From contig CAWCOV010000030.1 in assembly GCA_963797255.1 (NCBI GenBank), positions 860,459 through 924,458 of the forward strand: a stretch of DNA of 64,000 nt, written 5' to 3'. Position 1 is the stretch's first letter; the number at the start of each line of letters is the position of its first letter. The notes under the pieces were generated by a model. That model searched no databases and was not told the origin of the DNA. It worked only from the letters and a program-made list of their open reading frames with translations. Position numbers and translations under genes: made by a program. This stretch comes from JANXZS01 sp963797255 (lineage in GTDB: Bacteria; Acidobacteriota; Terriglobia; Terriglobales; Acidobacteriaceae). Shown here one piece after another: positions 19,307 through 29,300 of this stretch.

Positions 19307-21632
19307 TAGAGTGTTCGCCTCCTCCGTCGTGACCATATGCGTCGTAGTAATCGATCGATTTCGTATCCACTGCATTCAATACCAAGCCCACCGCTCGCGA
19401 TCCGCTGAACTCCAGCATAGTTGAAAGACCACCGAGTACTGTACGCGTTGTCTTTCCTGCGCGGATTACGGCGAGTGTCGCATCGAGCTTCTCTGATAAG
19501 ACCCTCGCGTCCGTTACCAGGAGAATGGGAGGACTGTCGACGATCACAAGGTCGTAGCGTGGTATGAGCAGCTTCAGAGTTTCGTCAAACTGTTTGGAAC
19601 TCAATAACTCTGCCGGCATTGCGGTCTCAGAACCAGCAGCCAGCAAAGAAAGAGACGGGACAGTTGGATGTTTGCGTATAGCTTGATCGATCGACGATGT
19701 TCCTCTCAGGACATCGCTGAAACCGGGCTTTACCGGAACACTGAACAATTCATGAAGGTGAGCCTTGCGCATATCCGCGTCGATCAAAAGTACATTTTTG
19801 CCGACAAGGGCGAATGCGACCGCGGTGTTATACGCGACCGTTGTTTTTCCTTCATCGAAGAGCGGGCTTGTTACAAGCAAGGTTCGCAGTCGACCTGTAT
19901 CCGCCGCTACTGTGATAGCCGTTCGGAGAGCCCGATAGGCTTCGGCGCCGGGTGATCTTGGATCGGTGATCAATGGGCTGGTTTCTGAAGAGACCATCCC
20001 GCTGCCGGATTCAGAGGGCAGCCACAACAACTCCCTCGACGAAGGTATGCTGCCGAGCATGGGTAGTTGGGGCATTGATTGGAGTTGCAACGCCGTGGTC
20101 AGAGTATCGTCCAAGTGTTCGCGTACGAATGCCGATGACAAACCGGCAAACAAACCCGCCACTAAGCCAATGGCGAGATATAGCGGAGGATTAGGCCGGG
20201 TGGGCGTGGCTGGAGGCAATGCGGCATTGACGACACCGATATTTGTGGCTCGAAGACTTGCCTGGATGTCCAGTTCCTTGAGCTTCCCGTAGAGGGCGTC
20301 GTAAAGCTGACGGCTTGCGGCCGCTTCCTGTGTCAGGACCTGCAGTTTTACTGCGCTTCCATTCAGCTTCGCTGCTTCCTGTTGCTGCCGATCAAATGCA
20401 TTGCGAACGCCGATCTCGTTCTGTCGCGCCAACAAATATTCGTCGCGCGCGCGAGCGTTGATCTTCTTGAGCTCTTCTGCAATCTGTTTATCAAGGCTGG
20501 CAAGTTGGTTTTGCGTTTCCAGAATATGCTGGTTCTTCGCGCCATACTTCGTCGACATCTCGGCATAGTTCAGCCTTAAAGCGGACTGCTGCTGGCGAAG
20601 GCTTTGGAGCAACTCGAGCCCAACGCCCTTGACGGCAACGCCGGAGTCCGCGTAAGCGGAAGCACTCTGCGCAAGTCCCGCGACCGTTTCAGGATTTTCT
20701 GTCTGGGTTAGACGGTAGATGGCTTCCTTTGCCAACCGGTTTGACTCAGCAGCAATCAGTGACTGATTCAAAGTATCCAGTCGATCCAGCGCCGGGACGT
20801 GGGTTGTACCACCACCGCCACCTCCCTGGCCAATGGCGCCAAGGACCATGCTGTTTAGACCGGTCCGTTGTTGAAAGTCCGATAGTTTGTTTTGCGAAGC
20901 TTCAACATTATCCTTCAAATCGTCAAGCCGCTTGGTTAACCATTGTTTCGCATCGACCGTAGACTGTGAGCGGGCCTGGAAAGATACATACTCTCGAACG
21001 ATCGCATTCGAAATGTCGGCGGCGCGTTTTGAATTTGGATGGAGATACGTGACCGTGATCATCCGCGTATCCGGTGTGTTTTCAACTTTCAGCTTTTTCG
21101 CGAAGATCTTGAGAATCCGGTCTCTTGTGAACGGAGCCTGTTCCAGGGGCAGTCCTTTTTCCGCTCGCATATGCGCATTCGCGCCATTGAGCGCACCAAG
21201 AAGCGTGGGCTGATATGCGTACGGCGCTTCATCGCGCAAGTTGAGATCTTTCACGACCGATAGCACAATATTTTCGCTCTGCAACATGGCGGTGTGCGTC
21301 GCGATATCGGTTCTCATCTCATCTGCGCTGGGAGACTCGTCCTGTGCGTTGCGAAGAAGATTCGTCTGCGCGGCATCGGTTTTGCCAACAATTACAGTCG
21401 TTATGGCGGCATACTGGTTGTGCATTATCAGGCAAACCAGAAACGCCAGCAGCATTCCGCCCAGACCGCCAAGGCCAATCAGTTTCTTACGCTTCCTGAT
21501 TACCTTCCAAACACCTTTGAGAGATTCTTCTTCGCCAAAGCGAAACGACGAAGCCTCAAGGTTTTGGGTCTCGGGATTCTGGGGCACATAGCGGGCAAGT
21601 GTTCCTTTGGGTGCGCTTGCGGAAGGGAACAT
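19299..21632 (-). CDS. Wzc-like polysaccharide co-polymerase / BY tyrosine kinase
   Basis: A 777-residue inner-membrane protein controlling polysaccharide chain length and export. A Wzz domain with the first transmembrane helix (about residues 45-65) is followed by coiled-coil periplasmic sequence, a GNVR-type region with the second helix (about 480-500), and a cytoplasmic BY-kinase. Kinase motifs: Walker A 'SPLFDEGKTTVAYN', Walker A-prime 'LLIDADMRK' and Walker B 'LVIVDSPPI'. The C-terminus is short with a small tyrosine cluster (DYYDAY) for autophosphorylation, then GHDGGGEHSNG. The Walker A loop carries Asp before Glu-Gly-Lys where PGEGK is usual. Its stop overlaps the start of the wza-like gene. 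Confidence 0.9.
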   Translation of the reverse strand: MFPSASAPKGTLARYVPQNPETQNLEASSFRFGEEESLKGVWKVIRKRKKLIGLGGLGGMLLAFLVCLIMHNQYAAITTVIVGKTDAAQTNLLRNAQDESPSADEMRTDIATHTAMLQSENIVLSVVKDLNLRDEAPYAYQPTLLGALNGANAHMRAEKGLPLEQAPFTRDRILKIFAKKLKVENTPDTRMITVTYLHPNSKRAADISNAIVREYVSFQARSQSTVDAKQWLTKRLDDLKDNVEASQNKLSDFQQRTGLNSMVLGAIGQGGGGGGTTHVPALDRLDTLNQSLIAAESNRLAKEAIYRLTQTENPETVAGLAQSASAYADSGVAVKGVGLELLQSLRQQQSALRLNYAEMSTKYGAKNQHILETQNQLASLDKQIAEELKKINARARDEYLLARQNEIGVRNAFDRQQQEAAKLNGSAVKLQVLTQEAAASRQLYDALYGKLKELDIQASLRATNIGVVNAALPPATPTRPNPPLYLAIGLVAGLFAGLSSAFVREHLDDTLTTALQLQSMPQLPMLGSIPSSRELLWLPSESGSGMVSSETSPLITDPRSPGAEAYRALRTAITVAADTGRLRTLLVTSPLFDEGKTTVAYNTAVAFALVGKNVLLIDADMRKAHLHELFSVPVKPGFSDVLRGTSSIDQAIRKHPTVPSLSLLAAGSETAMPAELLSSKQFDETLKLLIPRYDLVIVDSPPILLVTDARVLSEKLDATLAVIRAGKTTRTVLGGLSTMLEFSGSRAVGLVLNAVDTKSIDYYDAYGHDGGGEHSNG

Positions 21633-21822
21633 TGGTTTGGATTGCTCCTATCTGAACTCGACCACACTTAATGTGGAAGTTCGTCCTAGTACGATTCATA
21701 AGCAATTGCATGGCCAACTATGTGAAAAATAGCTACCCTTTTGATTCCTGAGCACATTAGGGAATCAATTCGATTTAGGTGTTTCACAACCTGTGCCACA
21801 CAGCAGAAAACTCGTTAACTTC

Positions 21823-23025
21823 TTACGCTACCGAAACAGGTACTTGAGAGACTCTCGCGACCTTTGACAAAACCTGCTCATAAATTTCCAACAGGAGTGC
21901 GAAATTCTTTGATCCGGTGTATTCCGACTCGTACCTTAGACGGGCTCCCGATCTCATTCCGATCAGGGCACCACTGGCTTCAAGATCGCGAAGCCGAATC
22001 AGCAGATCGTTCGCATTGCCGCTTTCAAAAAGAACACCGCTTTCACCATCCACGATCATCTCCGGGTAGCTGCCCAGGCGCGATGCGATAACCGGAGTTC
22101 CAACGGCCATCGACTCAATCACCACCCGCGGCATGGCTTCGTACCAGAGCGATGGGCAGAGCAGAGCTTTTGCTGATCCCATTAGTTCCGACACTTCGTC
22201 GCTATTTCTGCTTCCAAGCCACTCAACATTCTTCATAATGGCCGCAGCATCTCGAACTTCATCTTCCAGAGGTCCACGACCGACAAAAGTAAGAAGCGGA
22301 AGATCGGTGCCATTCTTCCAGCATTGGATTAACGTGCGAATGCCCTTCTCTTCTGTAAGCCTGCCAACAAAAAGATAATTGCCCGTACCGCCAGATCGCG
22401 CTCCTGGGTCCGGATCAACAAAATTCTGTTTCACCAGGATCTTCGACTCCGGCAGGCCACCTTCAATCAGTTTCTGCTTGGCAAAAGTTGAAAGAGCGAT
22501 AAACCTGTCTACCGCACGATGCCATGTTCCCGCACCCCAGTGTGCCAACATTCCAGCTGTTGCGACGGCACTCCCCGCCCGGCTATTGCGGTAGCATCCA
22601 TGGATTACGCCGGGTGACCGCAAAGTCGTGCCCATGCAATCCTCACATACTCGACCATCGCGAAAGAACGTTGCATTTACGCAGAGCAATCGATAATTGT
22701 GAATCGTATTCACGACTGGAATCCCTGCGCGATGGCAACTCCAGAAGATAGATGGAGAGACGGTCGGAAACCAGTTGTGCACATGCACTACATCTGGTTG
22801 AAAGCTCGCCAGCTTAGCTTTGACTCGATCGTTGCTGTGTTTTGAACCGGTGAAAACGGATAGAGAAGCTTCCACCTTACCCTTCAAGCCAGTAATGTCG
22901 TCGTTGTTTTCTTCCAGCGTCTCAACGTCGATACCATGCCCCGCAAGCAGATCTCTCTCGGATGCGACCACTGCGTCTTCGCCCCCGCGCTGCTGATATC
23001 TGTTGTGGACAATCAATATCTTCAT
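21823..23025 (-). CDS. GT4-family glycosyltransferase
   Basis: A 400-residue GT-B fold enzyme. The N-terminus 'MKILIVHNRYQQRGGED' is typical of EPS GT4 enzymes. The C-terminal half has the nucleotide-sugar site 'FVGRLTEEKGIRTLIQ' and the E-x7-E signature in 'PSLWYEAMPRVVIESMAVG'. It should add one sugar to the lipid-linked repeat unit on the cytoplasmic face of the inner membrane. It follows the initiating transferase by 138 bases on the same strand in the EPS operon. Donor and acceptor are unknown. Confidence 0.9.
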   Translation of the reverse strand: MKILIVHNRYQQRGGEDAVVASERDLLAGHGIDVETLEENNDDITGLKGKVEASLSVFTGSKHSNDRVKAKLASFQPDVVHVHNWFPTVSPSIFWSCHRAGIPVVNTIHNYRLLCVNATFFRDGRVCEDCMGTTLRSPGVIHGCYRNSRAGSAVATAGMLAHWGAGTWHRAVDRFIALSTFAKQKLIEGGLPESKILVKQNFVDPDPGARSGGTGNYLFVGRLTEEKGIRTLIQCWKNGTDLPLLTFVGRGPLEDEVRDAAAIMKNVEWLGSRNSDEVSELMGSAKALLCPSLWYEAMPRVVIESMAVGTPVIASRLGSYPEMIVDGESGVLFESGNANDLLIRLRDLEASGALIGMRSGARLRYESEYTGSKNFALLLEIYEQVLSKVARVSQVPVSVA

Positions 23026-23163
23026 TCGACCCGGAACCTAAATACTTCATTCAGTCCTGAGCACTCACAATCGTCTGCAGTAGAGCGCAATTGCGAGCAG
23101 GACTCCCGTTGAATAAAACAAACGCCGCAGAGCAGTGCGGCGCAGTGGATAATCGATACGACC

Positions 23164-24636
23164 TCAGACACCTTTTGCGGCGTATACAAGCGTATGGAGA
23201 AGTATTGCGATATCCATCAACAGAGTTCGGTTCTGAATGTAGTAGAGGTCGTACTCGATCGACTCATGAATGGCATATCTGCGGTCAGCGCTTAACTGCC
23301 ACAATCCGGTTATGCCTTGAGGAACACTGAGCCGAGTTGCTTCCACCGGACCATAGCCCTCTGTAATGAAAGGCATTTCCGGCCGTGGTCCAACCAGAGA
23401 CATATCCCCTTTGAGAACGTTAATCAGCTGCGGCATCTCATCGAGGCTGCTCTTGCGCAGGAATCTACCGACTCGTGTGATCCGAGGATCGGCGTGATGA
23501 GCAGGGGAAAACGCGTACTTCGGAGCATCTACTTTCATGCTTCGAAACTTGAGAATTTCGAAAGACTTCCCTCCCTGGCCAACACGGGTCTGACGGAAAA
23601 AGATTGGTCCCTTTGACTCAAGACGAACTACAAGTGCGAGTACAGCCCAAACCGGCGCGCTCATCAGGATGAGGATGGATGAGCAGAAAATATCCATCAA
23701 ACGTTTCATGATCCGATAGAAACCACTGGGCTGGCTAAGGACAGTGGTTGCCACCAAAAGGCCGTCCATCTCCCATACCCACATCGACCGACGTGTGAGG
23801 ATTTCGTGGTTATCTACAAGCGAGAAAGAACAGTTCGCCTCTTGTGCAACCTCTTTTGCTCTCGCCAGGGCCCGGTCCGAAATGCTCGGATCGCAAATGA
23901 CGATGTCATTTATCTCCAACTCATTTAGCAACTCAGTAGAAAGCGGTTGATGGAAAACTGGCCGCGAATTGCGTTGAAAATAGTCGTTGCTGAAAATTAC
24001 GTCGCTGGTTTCACCTTCGCTGGCGAGGAATCCCACCGGATCGATGCCGAGTTGTGGCGAATGAAGCGCGCCCGTGAAGAATCGACGGGCTGCGCGTTTT
24101 GTTCCGTAGATCAGTGTCCTGCGCTTTGGAAACTCCGGCTCGTAGACTTTGCGCAAAATGTCGCAGACCCAAAGACGGCCACCTGCGAGCGTGCCGGTGC
24201 TGACCACCCAGGCCATCAACATTGCCATTCTCGGCACAGGATAGCGGGCGAGTACAAAAATAATCAGGCAAATGAGAATAGCCTTGATTGCGGTTCGGAG
24301 GGCGATCTCTGTCTCTTTGATATACAGAAGGCTGCGGACGCGAGGGTGTGCCCCTTGTTCCCTGAGCAGGGTGACGAAGAGCGTTGAATAAATCAATGAC
24401 CCGAACAGAAGCTGACGCGGACTGACAGTGAAGCTTGTCGTCCGTTGCAGGAGGTGTCCCAAGGCCCCACCTACTATGCAGCCAAGCATAAGAAGCAGGA
24501 AGTCGGACCCTAGTTCCAAGAATGGAATCGCCACGTTAGACGATTGCCGTTCCTCTGCTGGCCCGGAATGTTCGGCCACGCGGTCGTCGTTCCATTGCGC
24601 AGGTCGTGCATTCATTTTCATGTAATGGGTCTCCAA
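23164..24636 (-). CDS. Undecaprenyl-phosphate sugar phosphotransferase (initiating enzyme of EPS synthesis)
   Basis: A 490-residue polyprenyl glycosyl-phosphotransferase of the WbaP/EpsE-like type, which transfers a sugar-1-phosphate from a UDP-sugar to undecaprenyl phosphate and so starts each repeat unit. About four hydrophobic helices lie in the N-terminal third, followed by a Rossmann-like region ('TLIYGTKRAARRFF') and the conserved catalytic part from about residue 300: 'FYRIMKRLMDIFCSS', 'FEILKFRSMKVDA', 'LRKSSLDEMPQLINVLKGD', 'SLVGPRPEMP'. In-frame ATGs at residues 1, 6 and 8 leave the start uncertain by a few codons. First gene of the EPS operon, preceded by about 290 bases without a gene. 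Confidence 0.92.
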   Translation of the reverse strand: METHYMKMNARPAQWNDDRVAEHSGPAEERQSSNVAIPFLELGSDFLLLMLGCIVGGALGHLLQRTTSFTVSPRQLLFGSLIYSTLFVTLLREQGAHPRVRSLLYIKETEIALRTAIKAILICLIIFVLARYPVPRMAMLMAWVVSTGTLAGGRLWVCDILRKVYEPEFPKRRTLIYGTKRAARRFFTGALHSPQLGIDPVGFLASEGETSDVIFSNDYFQRNSRPVFHQPLSTELLNELEINDIVICDPSISDRALARAKEVAQEANCSFSLVDNHEILTRRSMWVWEMDGLLVATTVLSQPSGFYRIMKRLMDIFCSSILILMSAPVWAVLALVVRLESKGPIFFRQTRVGQGGKSFEILKFRSMKVDAPKYAFSPAHHADPRITRVGRFLRKSSLDEMPQLINVLKGDMSLVGPRPEMPFITEGYGPVEATRLSVPQGITGLWQLSADRRYAIHESIEYDLYYIQNRTLLMDIAILLHTLVYAAKGV

Positions 24637-25031
24637 CCAAAGCCGTCGCGGTGAGCTTTACGCAGAAAAAGGAATCAAATGTCTGGGCTAAGGCCCATCC
24701 AAGGCAATATGTGTATACGATGCAAAATTGTGGCCGGGGGGCTTGCTCTCTACGGGAAAAAAAGTAACAAAATCATCAATGCGACTTGAACATCGCGAGA
24801 ATTAGCTGAATGCCAATTCAGTCTCGGATTATTTGCGTGGGAATAGGTAAATTTTCCTAATATTGAGGTCCCATACACAATCCGCTTTTATGTTGCTCGT
24901 CAAACCCCCAGCATCTGGAGATTATGCCATGGATTCACGAAAAGGCCTCTAAATTTAAATGCACCTTTCATTTTCACGAGGTGCATCCGTTGGTACGACG
25001 AAACTCTTCGGAAAATGGCAGAATCATTTGC
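24637..25031. promoter_or_regulatory. Divergent promoter region between the EPS operon and the GH-A hydrolase
   Basis: About 395 bases separate the two divergent starts (24636 minus and 25032 plus). It must hold promoters for the EPS operon and the secreted hydrolase. A run of six G at 24735-24741, an A-rich run at 24769-24776 and an AT-rich patch at 24850-24865 ('TTTTCCTAATATTGAGG') stand out. I find no confident -35/-10 pair and no recognisable riboswitch. Confidence 0.35.
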
Positions 25032-26294
25032 ATGAAGCAATTGCAATCAATCCTTGTCTCTGGTTGCCTATTTCTCAACTCATACTCAATGTTTCCGGCG
25101 CGGACATCCGCCTTCGCAGTAGCGACCCCCGCCGAAGCCACGCCCTCGGCCGCACTCCAGCCCACTATTTTCTCCACTGAATTCGTAGGAATGCATACGC
25201 TTTCTCCTGCGCGGCATTGGCCAACGGTGCCTTTTGGCAGCATACGTACGTCCGGAACTTCCTGGGGCGCTTTAGAACCAGGGAAGGGGAACTTCGATTG
25301 GCACTCCCTTGATACCTGGGTGTCCCAGGCGCAAGCGCATCACGTCGGTGTTGATTACATTTTTCTGAATACTCCACAGTGGGCGAGTACTCGTCCGACT
25401 GAATCCTGCAACAACGGGCCGCATGGATGTGCGGCGCCCCCAAACCCCGCAGACTGGGAAGAATTCGTCACCGCGATCGTTACCCGCTACAAAGGCAAGA
25501 TCTCCAGCTACGAGTTATGGAACGAACCGAATGTCTCTGGTTATTGGACCGGAACCCCTCAGCAAATGGTAGACATGGCAAGCAAGGCATACCGAATTAT
25601 CAAGTCGGTTGATCCCAACGCTCTCGTGGTCAGTCCCTCAGCTTCCTCCACAGGGTGGCCAGCGCCCGCTGACGCCTGGCTTGATCAGTACCTATCGGCT
25701 GGTGGTGGCAAATACGCTGACGTGATCGGCTGGCATGGCTACTCGGGGCGGAACGATCGCCCGGCGCTTCCTCCGGAAGATCTTGTGCGGCAAATTCGCG
25801 TCATGAAGTCCGTCTTGGCCAAGCATCATCTCAGCACTATGCCACTCTGGAATACGGAAGGTGGATGGGGAAAGAATGCCCAGCTGCCCAGCGAAGACCA
25901 ACAGGCGGACTTCCTCGTAAAGTGGTACCTGATTCAGTTCACAAATGGCATTTCACGAGCGTATTGGTATCAATGGGACAACACGAATTGGGGAACCCTG
26001 TGGAGCGAAAACAAGGGTCTTACGCCAGCCGGAGGCGCTATGCAGCAGGTCTACGATTGGCTGCGGGATACGACGGCATCCACTCCATGTAGGCAGACAG
26101 GTGCTTCTCTCTGGAGTTGTGATTTGAAAAAGGGCAATGTCCAGTACCGCGCAGTATGGAGCGCTTCGGGAACGGTGCCATATCCGGACGCCCAAAAGTC
26201 TTCATCATTCGTTCAATTGGGAAGTTCAGCACCCACCCAGGGAGGGAAGTCCGTTTCAGTTGGATCACGGCCTGTCTTCTTCCGTCTTAACTAG
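25032..26294 (+). CDS. Secreted clan GH-A glycoside hydrolase (GH39/GH5-like)
   Basis: A 420-residue exported hydrolase. ATG 25032 leads directly into a signal peptide ('MKQLQSILVSGCLFLNSYS' and an Ala-rich stretch); the frame is open upstream to 24924 but that sequence is not signal-like. The (beta/alpha)8 barrel shows the acid/base Glu at about residue 165 in 'SYELWNEPNVSGYW' and the probable nucleophile Glu at about 276 in 'PLWNTEGGWG', the two-glutamate layout of clan GH-A and closest in style to GH39. It probably cleaves a beta-linked surface or environmental polysaccharide. Divergent from the EPS operon and convergent with a larger GH-A enzyme, so a role in trimming the EPS made next door is plausible but inferred. 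Confidence 0.8.
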   Translation: MKQLQSILVSGCLFLNSYSMFPARTSAFAVATPAEATPSAALQPTIFSTEFVGMHTLSPARHWPTVPFGSIRTSGTSWGALEPGKGNFDWHSLDTWVSQAQAHHVGVDYIFLNTPQWASTRPTESCNNGPHGCAAPPNPADWEEFVTAIVTRYKGKISSYELWNEPNVSGYWTGTPQQMVDMASKAYRIIKSVDPNALVVSPSASSTGWPAPADAWLDQYLSAGGGKYADVIGWHGYSGRNDRPALPPEDLVRQIRVMKSVLAKHHLSTMPLWNTEGGWGKNAQLPSEDQQADFLVKWYLIQFTNGISRAYWYQWDNTNWGTLWSENKGLTPAGGAMQQVYDWLRDTTASTPCRQTGASLWSCDLKKGNVQYRAVWSASGTVPYPDAQKSSSFVQLGSSAPTQGGKSVSVGSRPVFFRLN

Positions 26295-26320
26295 TGTGTA
26301 CAAACGTACGCATTCATACA

Positions 26321-26361
26321 AAAAATGCCGGCGACATAGAGTAAGTGTCGCCGGCATTTTT
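26321..26361. terminator. Bidirectional rho-independent terminator
   Basis: A perfect 16-bp inverted repeat (AAAAATGCCGGCGACA at 26321-26336, complement at 26346-26361) with a 9-base loop. A-tract on one side and T-tract on the other give terminator form on both strands. It lies midway between the stops of two convergent hydrolase genes and should end both transcripts. Confidence 0.92.
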
Positions 26362-26387
26362 GCGTTCTGCAATCGACAGTTAACCGC

Positions 26388-29300
26388 TTATTGACCTTTC
26401 AACGAAACAGCCTGCACCGAATACGCTGGAACGCTGATTGTTGTGGTGTAACCCGATCCAGCCGCCGATAAGGAAACTGAAGACGAGTTAATCATTGATC
26501 CGTTCACGATTTGATAGAGAGTCGCATTCGGAGATGCGAATCCAGTGTTCTGGAACGACAACGGAATTGAGGAATAGCTCGTCCCTGTTGGGTTAACAAT
26601 CAACATCGCATCCTGGGTAGCCGTATAGAAGGCAGTCATGATTAAACCGCCTCCTCCAGAAGGTGGAGATACGGATTTTGCCATGTATCCACCACTCCAG
26701 AGCCCGAGGTAATTACTTCCAGCCAGCAACTGGAATGCGTAGTACTGAGGATAAGGACTTGGCGTGGCGCCTGCTGAATACAGGCAATCCATATCCGTAT
26801 TCTGCACACCAACCACGCAGAACCATGGATAAGCCGAGCCCGCAAAGTAGATTAGTTTTTCCGGTAGCTTCGCAGTGCCCGTCGTATACACCGAGTTCAA
26901 AAGGTCCGCGACATACATTGAATTCCAGATCGGTGCGTATGTAGCGTCGTTCCTGCAGCAGTCCTTGAAGAATGCCCAGTTCGTGTTGAACTCCGTTATG
27001 TAGACGGGCATGTTCGGTTTTCCGACTGTAGTCGCCTGTCCGACAACCCTGTTGTATACACCCACCGGACCGTTACTCGGATCCTGCGTCATTTCATACA
27101 CAGAGTCATTGCCGTTATAACTATCCCATTGGGCTTGCAGAGCGTTCGATCCGAAGATGTATTGGTGATAGCTCAGGAAATCCACATAGTCCTTTGTTCC
27201 TGGATTCGTAAGTAGATTCGAGAACCACACCGCTGAGTAGCCCGACAGAACCGGGCCGCCTATCCGAATCGTCTGTCCATCCTGAGCTGCTTGCGCTTTC
27301 ATGAGCGGTGCTGCAGCAGCGTAGATGGCGAGATAAGTCTTCAAGTGGTCAGCACTTGTGCATAACGCCGCGGCGTTTGGCTCGTTCCAAATCTCGTAGT
27401 CCCGCACAAATCCCGGGAACACCTGGTCGAAGTGCGCCACATACGATGCTGCTATCTGTCCCCACTTATTTACGTCCGTGGGAGCGGTCATCGTATTTCC
27501 CGTGCCGCAGAGAGTGTTGGGGCTTGGCTGCAGCCACAGTGGGGTTAACGACATTTGGATCATTGGTTGCTGTCCGGCAGCCTTGATAGAAGCGATCAGT
27601 GGATCGATCTTTGTCCAATCCGGCGTCTGCGTTGCATAGACAAGCGGGATTTGGGCATAGAGACGAGCGACTGTCAGCCCCGCCTGCGTGAGCAGATTCC
27701 GGTCTGAGGTCGAATGCATTGACTCACCACGACCAGTTCCGAACAAATCCGCCGGCACCGGATGTGAGGTGTCAGTCCGCGAACCATAATCCGCGGTGAG
27801 ACTCGAAAATACGGTGACAACGCCGCCGCTCGTTTTTCCAAGTGCGGAATCGGTTGCGCGCACGGTGTGCTTGCCGGCAGTTGCTGGTGCCGTGTAAACA
27901 CCATCATTTGTTACTGTGCCAACCGTCGCATTACCACCTGCGATGTTGTCGACAGTAAAGGTAACTGGGCCTTGGTCGGGCACAGCGCACAATTGCGCCT
28001 CGAATTTCTGCTGCCCCTTGGGAGGAATGGCGGCAACATACGGATAGATTCCAAACTGAGGTGTCGGAGTAATCGTCACCGTTGTAGAGCCAGAGTACTT
28101 GGTTGTCCCTTGGCTGACGGCTTTCACCACATGCGTGGCCGCAGTGCCCGGGGCCGTATACAAACCCGAGGAACTGATCGTCCCGGCGTTCGCGTTTCCG
28201 TTTAGCACATTGTCGACATACCACAGAACGTTGGTGCTATTCATCCCGGTAAACAGCACGCTGAATTGCATCGTCTGCGATGGCATAATGCAGGGCAAAT
28301 ACGGCGAGACAATTACCGTTGGCCCCGTATAACCAACGATGCCTGTTCCCTGGAGCGGAACGCTCAATGGACTCCCTACCGCATCATTGGTGATGACAAG
28401 AGCTGAATTCTTGGCGGCAGCAGACGTGGGTAAAAACGTTATTTGCACCGCGCAGGTGGCGCCTGGCGCGAGCGACCCGGTTCCGCCGTTGTCTACACAA
28501 TCCGTAGTGAACGGATAATCCACGGAAGTCTTCAACGAACTTATCGCGAGAGGAACTGACTGATTGTTGGTAATCGTGACCGCCTGCGAAGTGCTGGGCG
28601 TATTGGCGATCTGATTGTAGAAATAGAGACCGCCGGTCTTGGGTATTACTGTGACCGGTATGACTCCATTACCCGACAATGCGACTGTCCGGGGTGACCC
28701 GGCGCCATTGTCCGTGATCGTCAGGTTGCTGGAGAAGAATCCGGTCGTCGAAGGCGCGAAACTTACGCTAATGGTGCAGTTCTTTCCCGCAGCCAATGAT
28801 GTTCCGCAGTTGTCCGTCTCAGAGAAAGGTGCGTTGGCCTGAATGCTCGAAATCGCGAGCGCCCCGGATTGATTGTTGGTGAGAGTGATGTTGACCGGTG
28901 AACTTGAACTCCCAACAGCTTGACTGGGGAAGTTGTAGCTCTTAGGCGACACCGATACTGATCCACCACCGCCGCCCGAGCCTGTTGCTGTGCCGGAAAG
29001 GTAAAGGGATATGGTGCTTGAACCATATTTCAGATTCGCCGTGCCCGAAATGTCTCCAGTCGATGTCGGCGCAAACTTCACAGAGAGATTGCAGCTCTCG
29101 CCCGCCGCCAGCGTTGCAGGGCAGTCGTTCGTTTGTGTGAAGCCTGCCGTTGTCGAAATACTGCTGACGGTGAGGGAAGTAGCTTGCTTGTTGGTAAACG
29201 TGGCAGTTTGCACTGCGCTCGTGCTACCCAGGGCGGTTGTGGGGAAAGAAAGCGATGTGGGAGCAAAAAGACCAGCCCCAAGCACACCGTTCCCGTTAAG

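Noticed and set aside
24731..24747. Possible sigma-54 promoter TGGCC-G6-CTTGCT
   Set aside because: The spacing between the GG and GC elements is one base too long for the -24/-12 consensus.
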